From JACQFK01 sp036383955 (GTDB taxonomy: Bacteria > Planctomycetota > MHYJ01 > JACPRB01), in assembly GCA_036383955.1 (NCBI GenBank), contig DASVNH010000136.1, positions 1 through 64,000 on the forward strand: a stretch of DNA of 64,000 bases, given 5' to 3'. A program made the translations under genes and the position numbers. Positions 49,200 to 55,893 of this stretch are shown here, piece by piece. The notes below the pieces were generated by a model, which saw nothing but the letters and a program-made list of their open reading frames with translations, had not been told where the DNA came from and did not search any database. Numbering within the stretch: the first letter of the stretch is position 1; each line of letters begins with the position of its first letter.

Positions 49200-50381
49200 C
49201 TAGAAGCCATACGCCAGCTGGGCGACGACGGCGTTCGCGTCCCGCGCGCCGTCGAAGTGGGCCGCGTACTCCAGCTTGAACCGCATGTTGGCGTTGAGGT
49301 CGTAGTTGGCGCCGATCATGACGGCGTGGGCCTCGGGGATGAAGAAGCGCGTGAGGGTGTCGTCGTCGCGGCGCAGGCCGAAGTACGGGCCCTGCTGATC
49401 GCTGGGCAGGTTGGTGTAGTCGTAGCGGATGTAGGGGTGCAGGGTGTTCTCGACCAGATTGATCGAGAGCTCCGCGGTGAACCCGTGCATGAGGTACGAG
49501 GAGCGGTCCAGATTCCCGATCTCGTCGCGCTGGGTCGACACCACGAACTCCGCCAGCAGGTTGAAGGTCTCGCCGTAGTACGTGACGTAGGGGTTGAAGC
49601 CGAACTCCCGCAGCCGGACTTTTTCCGCTCCGTCGATGACGACCGTCGTGCCGTAGCCGTCGACCTTCCGCGTCCGGATCACGTCCGTCCAGCCGCTGAC
49701 GCCCACCAGGAAGTCGCTGAAGCCCGGGACTTCCCACTCCAGCAGGAGCGTCTGCTCCTTGCCGAGGCGGTCGCGCGCGAAGATGTTCTCGGTGGGCTCG
49801 ATCCCCCGGCCGTTGGCCAGGCCCACGACGTACTTGAAGGTCTGCCCGAACAGCTGGAAGCGCCCGTGGACGTTCACGCCGGTCGAATGCGTGGGGACGA
49901 AGTTCAGCTCCTCCTCGAAGAGGTCGGGGATCAGCACGGAGTGCATCAGCCAGGCCCGCGAGTAGAGGAAGCGGTTGTGGTAGCCGATCGGCGTGAAGAA
50001 GAACCCGGCCTGCACGTTGAAGAGCTCGTTGTGGCGGTAGTCGATGTAGAAGCGCTCGAAGTCGAGCGCGATCTCGTTCGACGTCCCCCGCTCCACCTGC
50101 AGGTTCACCTCGCCCTGGAAGACGACGTTGTCGGCGACGTCCGCCGTCACCACGAAGTCGGTGCCGACGACCCCGAAGCCGTCCCCGTAGCTGTTCAGCG
50201 GGAAGTCGTCCGTCCCGAACGCCTCGAAGAGGGCGGCGTCGTGCTTGTCGGCGCTGGCGCCGAACTCGGTTCCGAGCGAGACGTCGGCGAACGCGGAGAA
50301 GCGGACCTTGTCCTTCAAGCGGCCCAGCAGGCCGGGATCGGCGGGTTCGGCCTGGGTCAGGAGCAGCGCGAGCCAGAGCAT
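49200..50381 (-). CDS. Outer-membrane porin
   Basis: A 393-residue beta-barrel protein ending in a C-terminal Phe (VAQLAYGF), as required for outer-membrane insertion. The barrel shows alternating hydrophobic strands and aromatic girdles (VNLQVERGTSNEIALDFERF, FNVQAGFFFTPIGYHNRFLY, HPYIRYDYTN). The signal is just MLWLALLLTQAEP, an unusually short, uncharged stretch. It probably passes anions or small solutes and may deliver them to the neighbouring binding protein. It lies ten bases after the peroxidase gene. Confidence 0.8.
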   Translation of the reverse strand: MLWLALLLTQAEPADPGLLGRLKDKVRFSAFADVSLGTEFGASADKHDAALFEAFGTDDFPLNSYGDGFGVVGTDFVVTADVADNVVFQGEVNLQVERGTSNEIALDFERFYIDYRHNELFNVQAGFFFTPIGYHNRFLYSRAWLMHSVLIPDLFEEELNFVPTHSTGVNVHGRFQLFGQTFKYVVGLANGRGIEPTENIFARDRLGKEQTLLLEWEVPGFSDFLVGVSGWTDVIRTRKVDGYGTTVVIDGAEKVRLREFGFNPYVTYYGETFNLLAEFVVSTQRDEIGNLDRSSYLMHGFTAELSINLVENTLHPYIRYDYTNLPSDQQGPYFGLRRDDDTLTRFFIPEAHAVMIGANYDLNANMRFKLEYAAHFDGARDANAVVAQLAYGF

Positions 50382-50391
50382 GTCAGCCTCC

Positions 50392-51408
50392 TCAGCGGGA
50401 CGTCGGGGCCACCACGGCCACGGGGGATGTCAGGCTATCCAGGAAATCGAGCAGATCGCGGATCTCCGCCTCCTGGAGCCCCAGGGGGCGGACGTCGGGG
50501 GAATGCGCCTCGGGATCCTTGTGCCGTCCGCCCTGGTTGTAGAAGCGGACGACGTCCTCCAGCGTCTTCGCCGAGCCGTCGTGGAAGTACGGCGGGGAGA
50601 GCTTCACGTTGCGGAGCCCCGGCGTCTTGAAGGCGCCGCGGTGGCCGAAGAACGGATAGGGCCGCATGGAGAACTCGATGTTCCGCACGACGGCGATCCG
50701 GCCGGGATCGGACGTCGACACGCCCGTGTTGTGGAACTTCCCGTCCGTGAAGGCCGGCCCGGCGTGGCAGGCGGCGCAATTGGCCTTGCCCAGGAACAGC
50801 TTCATCCCGCGGACGGCGCCGGGGGTCAGCGCGGACGCGTCTCCCCCGAGGTAGCGGTCGAAGGGCGCGCCGGCGGAGATCAGGGAGCGCTCGAAGGACG
50901 CGAGGGCGTCCAGGACGTTGCCCCCCTTCAGCCCGGAGCCCGGGTACGCGGCCTCGAACCCGGAGACGTAGGCGGGATCGCGCGCCAGCTTTTCCACGAC
51001 GGCGTCGACGGTCACGCCCATCTCGTCGGGGCTCTCGAGGACCATGCGCGCCTGATCTTCGAGGGAGCCGGCCCGGCCGTCCCAGAAGAAGCGCCCGACC
51101 CAGGCCAGGTTGTAGAGCGAGGGCGTGTGGCGCCGGAGCGTCTTCCCGCCGAGGCCCACCGCCGTCGGCCGGCCGTCGGACAGCCCCAGCTCCGGCCGAT
51201 GGCAGCTCGCGCAGGAGAGGCTGCCGTCGCGCGACAGGCCGGCGTCGAAGAAGAGGCGGCGGCCGAGCTCGACCCGCGCGGGCGGCGGGGCCGGGACGGC
51301 CGACGGGTCCAGCGCGCCGAGCCGCCCGGCGGCCGCGCCGTCCCCGTCGCGGGACAGCGCCGCGCAGCCCGCCAGCGCGAGGAGGAGGGACGTCGTCGCG
51401 CCTCTCAT
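50392..51408 (-). CDS. Diheme cytochrome c peroxidase (MauG/CcpA family) lipoprotein
   Basis: A 338-residue lipoprotein with signal MRGATTSLLLALAGCAA and lipobox Cys. Two c-type heme sites are present: CASCHRPELGLSDG (about 65) and CAACHAGPAFTDG (about 213). Family blocks RRHTPSLYNLAWVGRFFWDG, GRAGSLEDQ and the C-terminal FKTPGLRNVKLSPPYFHDGS are all there. It would reduce hydrogen peroxide or oxidise a protein partner outside the cytoplasm. Its start overlaps the stop of the chemoreceptor gene as ATGA. Confidence 0.9.
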   Translation of the reverse strand: MRGATTSLLLALAGCAALSRDGDGAAAGRLGALDPSAVPAPPPARVELGRRLFFDAGLSRDGSLSCASCHRPELGLSDGRPTAVGLGGKTLRRHTPSLYNLAWVGRFFWDGRAGSLEDQARMVLESPDEMGVTVDAVVEKLARDPAYVSGFEAAYPGSGLKGGNVLDALASFERSLISAGAPFDRYLGGDASALTPGAVRGMKLFLGKANCAACHAGPAFTDGKFHNTGVSTSDPGRIAVVRNIEFSMRPYPFFGHRGAFKTPGLRNVKLSPPYFHDGSAKTLEDVVRFYNQGGRHKDPEAHSPDVRPLGLQEAEIRDLLDFLDSLTSPVAVVAPTSR

Positions 51409-52967
51409 GCCCCCTCCTTCACTTTGAAGCGGCGGATCAGGCGCTCCTGCTCCTTCGCGATCTCGGCCAGGCGGGCCGCGGCCTTGCGGGTCTCCTCGGC
51501 GCCGCCCGACGCCCCGCGCGCGGCGTCCGCCACGAGGGCGATGCTCCGGGCGATCTCGTGGTTGTCGTGGGCGGTCTGCCGGAACATGACGTTCATTTCG
51601 TTCGTGGTGGCGGTCTGCTCCTCGACGGCCGTCGCGATCATCTGCTGGGTCTGCGAGATCTCCTTGACGGTGCGGGTGATCTGCCCGATGGCGTCGATCG
51701 CCTGGCTGGAGCTCTTCTGGATCGCCAGGATCTGGGACGTGATCTCTTCCGTGGCCCGGGCCGTCTTCCGCGCGAGCTCCTTGACCTCGCCGGCGACGAC
51801 GCCGAAGCCGCGGCCCACGTCGCCCGCCCGCGCGGCCTCGATGGTCGCGTTCAGGGCGAGCAGGTTGGTCTGCTCCGCGATCGACGTGATGAGCTTGACG
51901 ACCTTCCCGATCTCCATGCTGGCGGAGCCGAGCAGGTTGACGGCCGCGTTGGCGCCGTCGGCCAGGTCGACGGCCGCCACGGACACGGCGGACGCGCGCG
52001 CGGCGTTGCGGGCCACCTCGCGGATGCTGGCGTTCATCTGCCCCGCCGCCGCGGCCACGGACTCGGTGTTCCGGCTCAGCTGCTCGCTGCTGGTCTGGAC
52101 GCGGGCGGCCTGCGAAGAGGCGTCCCCCGCGTTCCGGTTCATGGAGTCCGAGACGGCGGTGAGCCCGCCGGACGCCTCGCTGAGCATGCGCGCGTTCTGC
52201 GTGATGGACAGAAGCGCCTCGCGCATGCCCTCCTGCATGCCCCGGATGGACCCCATGAGCTGGCCGAACTCGTCGGACCGCGCGTCCGTCAGCGATTCCG
52301 TCAGGTCGCCCGTGGCCAGCGTCGCGACGTGCGTCGACACCTTCCGCAGCGGCCCCGTGACCGCGCGGAGGGTGAGCCAGGCCAGGAACACGCCGGAAGG
52401 AACGGCGATCACGAGCACGGCGCGCGAGACGCGGCTCGTGGAGCGGCCCAGGCCGAGGAGCTCCGCGGAGGCGCCGGAGGCGCCGCGCTGCTGGTCGGAG
52501 AGGGCCGCGTGCAGGAGGGAGGCCGCGTCCGCCATCCTCTCGCGGCAGCGGGCGACCTCCTGATTCCGGACCTCCGGAGTGGCCGCGTCGAAGATGTTGA
52601 GCGTATGCTCGGTGATGGCGTTCAGGTGCCTCACGAGCTCGGCGGTCCAGGCCATCCCGCGCAGCGCCGGGGAGTCGAGGGCGGCGGTCAGCTCCTTGCG
52701 CGCCTCGGCCGCCTTGCGGGCGGACGTGTCGATCTGGGTGACCACCATGTCCATCGACCAGTAGCGGAAGTCGTCGAAACGGGTGGTCGCCTCGGTGAGC
52801 AGCTTCTGCTGGTCCAGGGCCCGGTTGAGGCCTTCGATCGCGTCCTGCTCGCGGGCGAGGAGGATCTGCTGGTAGAGGAGGGCGCCCCCCAGGAGGCCCA
52901 GGAGGAGGGCGTTCATGAGAATGAGCCTGGAGCGCAGGCTCCAGGTCCGCCGTGTCGCTGCCGCCAT
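51405..52967 (-). CDS. Methyl-accepting chemotaxis protein
   Basis: A 520-residue chemoreceptor starting MAAATRRTWSLRSRLILMNA. It has a first transmembrane helix (about 17-36), a periplasmic four-helix-bundle sensor (about 40-190), a second helix (VLVIAVPSGVFLAWLTLRAV, about 193-212), a HAMP domain and the signalling hairpin with tip IAEQTNLLALNATIEAARAG and DVGRGFGVVAGEVKELARK. It would relay a ligand or redox signal to CheA-CheW, which are not in the window. It is the first gene of a four-gene unit with the peroxidase, porin and binding protein, so it may report on that pathway. Confidence 0.9.
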   Translation of the reverse strand: MAAATRRTWSLRSRLILMNALLLGLLGGALLYQQILLAREQDAIEGLNRALDQQKLLTEATTRFDDFRYWSMDMVVTQIDTSARKAAEARKELTAALDSPALRGMAWTAELVRHLNAITEHTLNIFDAATPEVRNQEVARCRERMADAASLLHAALSDQQRGASGASAELLGLGRSTSRVSRAVLVIAVPSGVFLAWLTLRAVTGPLRKVSTHVATLATGDLTESLTDARSDEFGQLMGSIRGMQEGMREALLSITQNARMLSEASGGLTAVSDSMNRNAGDASSQAARVQTSSEQLSRNTESVAAAAGQMNASIREVARNAARASAVSVAAVDLADGANAAVNLLGSASMEIGKVVKLITSIAEQTNLLALNATIEAARAGDVGRGFGVVAGEVKELARKTARATEEITSQILAIQKSSSQAIDAIGQITRTVKEISQTQQMIATAVEEQTATTNEMNVMFRQTAHDNHEIARSIALVADAARGASGGAEETRKAAARLAEIAKEQERLIRRFKVKEGA

Positions 52968-53124
52968 GTCGCCGAGTCCCGCTGGTCGGATCCGCGCCGA
53001 CCGCACGTCCTCCCTTCAGGGCTTTCGCCCCGTCTCTCCCCGCGGCCCGGCCCGATCCGGGATCCGTGGGACCGCGGAAGTATAGCGCCGTAAATAATCC
53101 ATGGGGCCGGAAAATGAGAACGAC

Positions 53125-53658
53125 TTAGAAGCGCTCGCCCGCGAAGGCGAAGCGGAAGAGGAAGTCGCGGAACGAAGGGGCCACGACGCGGAGCTCGTGG
53201 AGGTCCTCGATGTTCACGACCGGCGACGTCCCCGGCGCCCGGAGGTCGAGGAAATACGAGCCGCAGTCCTGGCAGTGGCTCTGCGTGCCGATCATGACGA
53301 AGGCCGGGTTGTAGCAGGGCTTCGCGGCCAGCCGCGGATTCTTCGCCACCTTGGCCTTCAGCCGCCGGCGCTCCTTGACGGCGGTCTCCAGGCTGAAGTC
53401 GTACTGGTGCGGATGCCGCGTGAAGGACCCGTCCGACGCGTAGGCCTTGGATTCGCCCTTGAACATGTCGCCGCAATCGCGGCCGGCGGCCCGGAGAAAA
53501 ACCAGGTAGTCCTCCGGCAGGGGACGTCCGACCAGCCGCTCGAACTCCCGGATTTCCTCCTCGCCGGCGCCTTTCGCCCGCTCCGCGAAGCCGGCCCGCC
53601 GGCGCGCGTAGTAGGCCAGGAGCTCCCCGATCGGGAGATCCTTCATGGACTCGTGCAT
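53125..53658 (-). CDS. SMI1/KNR4-family protein
   Basis: A 177-residue soluble protein with the SMI1/KNR4 fold: EEEIREFERLVGRPLPEDYL at the start, then FLRAAGRDCGDMF, a central CQDCGSYFLDLRAPG and a closing DLHELRVVAPSFRDFLFRF. The family is common in contact-dependent toxin immunity but also in single genes. No toxin gene is adjacent, so an immunity role is not supported here. The ATG at 53658 is supported by TATTCT five bases upstream; the ATG at 53646 is an alternative. Confidence 0.8.
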   Translation of the reverse strand: MHESMKDLPIGELLAYYARRRAGFAERAKGAGEEEIREFERLVGRPLPEDYLVFLRAAGRDCGDMFKGESKAYASDGSFTRHPHQYDFSLETAVKERRRLKAKVAKNPRLAAKPCYNPAFVMIGTQSHCQDCGSYFLDLRAPGTSPVVNIEDLHELRVVAPSFRDFLFRFAFAGERF

Positions 53659-53663
53659 GCCCC

Positions 53664-53681
53664 AGAATACTCCGCTATCAT
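53664..53681. promoter_or_regulatory. Divergent leaderless promoter pair
   Basis: On the minus strand TATTCT (53664-53669) lies five bases before the ATG at 53658; on the plus strand TATCAT (53676-53681) lies six bases before the ATG at 53688. The 29 bases between the two start codons leave no room for ribosome sites. Confidence 0.5.
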
Positions 53682-53687
53682 GCGGCC

Positions 53688-54170
53688 ATGAAGAAGATCG
53701 TGCCGTGCCTGTGGTTCGACGGCCAGGCGTTGGAAGCGGCGAAGTTCTACACGTCGATCCTCAAGAAGAAGTCGAAGATCCTCTCGATCTCGCGCTACGG
53801 CGACACCAACTCGCACGGCCCCAAGGGCTCGGTGCTGGCCGTGACCTTCACGCTGCTGGGCCAGGAGTTCATGGCGCTGAACGGCGGGCCGGAGTACAAG
53901 CCCACGCCGGCCCTCTCGCTCCTGATCGGCTGCGACACGCAGAAGGAGATCGACACGCTCTGGGCCGGCCTGATCTCCGGCGGCGGCAAGGAAGTCCAGT
54001 GCGGCTGGCTCGAGGACCGTTACGGCTACTCCTGGCAGGTCGCGCCCGCCAAGATCCTGCGGATGATCACCGACAAGAATCAGGCCGCGGCCGACCGCGT
54101 GATGGCCGAAGTCATGAAGATGGTGAAGCTCGACCTCAAGACGCTCGAAAAAGCCTACAAAGGACGCTGA
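53688..54170 (+). CDS. VOC-family PhnB-like protein
   Basis: A 160-residue protein of the 3-demethylubiquinone-methyltransferase-like/PhnB branch of the VOC fold: KIVPCLWFDGQALEAAKFYT, FTLLGQEFMALNGGPEYK, CGWLEDRYGYSWQVAPAKIL and a C-terminal helix. The Trp-Gln-Val-Ala-Pro block is typical. The substrate is unknown. It is two bases before the next gene, so both are co-transcribed. Confidence 0.85.
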   Translation: MKKIVPCLWFDGQALEAAKFYTSILKKKSKILSISRYGDTNSHGPKGSVLAVTFTLLGQEFMALNGGPEYKPTPALSLLIGCDTQKEIDTLWAGLISGGGKEVQCGWLEDRYGYSWQVAPAKILRMITDKNQAAADRVMAEVMKMVKLDLKTLEKAYKGR

Positions 54171-54172
54171 CG

Positions 54173-55288
54173 ATGATCCTCCTCCTCGCGCTTCTTCTCC
54201 TCCAGGAGCCGCCCGCCTCGACCTCCGCCGCGCTCAAGCCCTACGTCGAGCGCCGCGAGCTCGCCGGGGCCGTCGCCCTCGTCGCCTCGAAAGACAAGAT
54301 CCTCAGCCTGGAGGCCGTCGGCTTTCAGGACGTCGCCGCCTCGATCCCCCTCAAGACCGACGCCGTCTTCTGGATCGCCTCGCAGTCCAAGCCGATCACG
54401 GCGGCGGCCGTCATGATGCTCGTCGACGAGGGGAAGATCGCGCTCGACGACCCGGTCGAGAAGCACCTGCCCGAGTTCAAGGGGCAGATGGTGGCCGTCG
54501 AACGCGACGCCGACCACGTCCTCCTCCGCAAGCCGGCCCGGCCGCCCACGATCCGCGACTGCCTCAACCACACCAGCGGCATGAAGTTCAGCTCGCCGAT
54601 GGAGAAGCCCACGCTCGACGGCCTGTCGCTCAAGGACGCGGCCCGCTCCTACGCGATGATGCCGCTCGAATCCGAGCCGGGCGCGAAGTACCAGTACTCG
54701 AACGCCGGCATCAACACCGCCGCGCGGATCCTGGAAGTCGTCGCCGGCGTCTCCTACGAAGCCTTCATGCACGACCGCCTTTTCGCCCCGCTCGGCATGA
54801 AGGACACCACGTTCTGGCCCGACGAGGGCCAGCTCGCGCGGCTCGCCAAGCCCTACAAGCCCAACGCGGCGAAGGACGGGCTCGAGGAAACGACGATCTC
54901 GCAGCTCACCTATCCGCTGCACCAGCCTCACCGCCAGCCGATGCCGGCGGGCGGGCTGTTCTCGACGGCCTCCGACTGCGCGCGCTTCCTGCGGATGGTC
55001 CTCCACGGCGGAGAGCTGGAGGGGCGGCGCTACCTCTCGGAGGCGGCGGTGAAGGAGATGACGAAGCGGCAGACGCCCGAGGCGCTCAAGGACAGCTACG
55101 GCCTGGGCTGGTCGGTCGGCGCCGACGGCTACGGCCACGGCGGCGCGCTGGCGACGGACATGCGCGTGGACGCGAAGCGCGGCCTGGTCCTGGTCTACCT
55201 GGTCCAGCACGCGGGCTTCGCGGGCGAGGGCAAGAACGCCCAGGGCGCGTTCCGAAAGACGGCCGAGCGGCTCTTCGGCGGCCCCTGA
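54173..55288 (+). CDS. Exported serine hydrolase, beta-lactamase/class C type
   Basis: A 371-residue penicillin-binding-protein-like hydrolase. The signal is MILLLALLLLQEPPAS. The active-site SxxK is SQSKPITAAAV, the YxN motif is YSNAGIN and the third motif is HGG (YGHGGAL). These residues match class C beta-lactamases, esterases and D-aminopeptidases; the family is too broad to name a substrate. It follows the PhnB-like gene with a two-base gap. Confidence 0.85.
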   Translation: MILLLALLLLQEPPASTSAALKPYVERRELAGAVALVASKDKILSLEAVGFQDVAASIPLKTDAVFWIASQSKPITAAAVMMLVDEGKIALDDPVEKHLPEFKGQMVAVERDADHVLLRKPARPPTIRDCLNHTSGMKFSSPMEKPTLDGLSLKDAARSYAMMPLESEPGAKYQYSNAGINTAARILEVVAGVSYEAFMHDRLFAPLGMKDTTFWPDEGQLARLAKPYKPNAAKDGLEETTISQLTYPLHQPHRQPMPAGGLFSTASDCARFLRMVLHGGELEGRRYLSEAAVKEMTKRQTPEALKDSYGLGWSVGADGYGHGGALATDMRVDAKRGLVLVYLVQHAGFAGEGKNAQGAFRKTAERLFGGP

Positions 55289-55293
55289 ATTGG

Positions 55294-55309
55294 CCACAGA
55301 GACACAGAG
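55294..55309 (+). repeat. CACAGAGACACAGAG-type element
   Basis: CCACAGAGACACAGAG lies just after the beta-lactamase-type gene. Related short runs occur between genes in various bacterial genomes. Only one copy is seen here. The rest of the 59-base gap holds nothing recognisable. Confidence 0.3.
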
Positions 55310-55347
55310 CGGCTTTCGTTTTCCCTATAAACGGACGCTCGGTGCCT

Positions 55348-55797
55348 CTAGTCTTTCCAGTCGACGGCCTGGAAGGCCTCGAGGGTCAGGGTCTTGCCGC
55401 CCACGAGCATCCCGGTCAGGCGGAAGCGGTTCTTGCCGCCCAGGGCCTTCTTGAGGTCGGCCAGCTTGTCGCCGCCCAGCGCGAGCGTCGCGCCCGAGCC
55501 CTTCGCCACCAGCGTGAGCTTGTCGCCCGACGCGTTGACCGTGCCGCGGATCTGGATCGTCTGGGCTTTCAACCGGAGGTCCTTCGGCAGCGCCCCCATG
55601 GCCGGCGGCGGCGCCTTTTCGGCCGTCAGCACGACCGCCGTCGCGTCGAGGAACGTCATCGACACGAAGCCCGGGATCTTCTTCGCCCGCGCCTCCACCT
55701 CGAACTTGCACTCGTCGCAGTGCATCATCTCGAAGACGAGGGTGAGGGTGTTGGCGTCTTCCTGCAGGCACATCAGCGCCAGGGCCAGCGTCGTCAT
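55348..55797 (-). CDS. Exported heavy-metal-associated-like protein
   Basis: A 149-residue exported protein starting MTTLALALMCLQEDANT. Residues 18-85 resemble an HMA-type ferredoxin fold with a CxxC site (MMHCDECKFEVEARAKKIPG) and VSMTFLDATAVVLTAEK. The C-terminal half is a separate beta domain (LTLVAKGSGATLALGGDKL). Such sites bind copper or mercury. It is transcribed after the large metallopeptidase gene or from its own promoter. Confidence 0.65.
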   Translation of the reverse strand: MTTLALALMCLQEDANTLTLVFEMMHCDECKFEVEARAKKIPGFVSMTFLDATAVVLTAEKAPPPAMGALPKDLRLKAQTIQIRGTVNASGDKLTLVAKGSGATLALGGDKLADLKKALGGKNRFRLTGMLVGGKTLTLEAFQAVDWKD

Positions 55798-55821
55798 TCG
55801 TTCTCCGTGTCATCCCCCGGG

Positions 55822-55879
55822 CCTTCGCCCGCCGAAGCGGGCCGGGCTACGGCCCGCGAAGGCGGGGGGGCAGGGGGGG
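55822..55879. repeat. GC hairpin joined to a G7-CA-G7 run
   Basis: A hairpin CCTTCG...GCGGGCC / GGCCCGC...GAAGG (55822-55862) is followed by GGGGGGGCAGGGGGGG (55864-55879), the exact complement of the C-run in the element at 9751-9846, and by TTCTGAACCTGAACC. It lies between two minus-strand genes. Confidence 0.6.
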
Positions 55880-55893
55880 TTCTGAACCTGAAC

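Noticed and set aside
53125..53658. Immunity protein of a toxin-immunity pair
   Set aside because: The SMI1/KNR4 fold alone does not show this and no toxin-like gene is adjacent.
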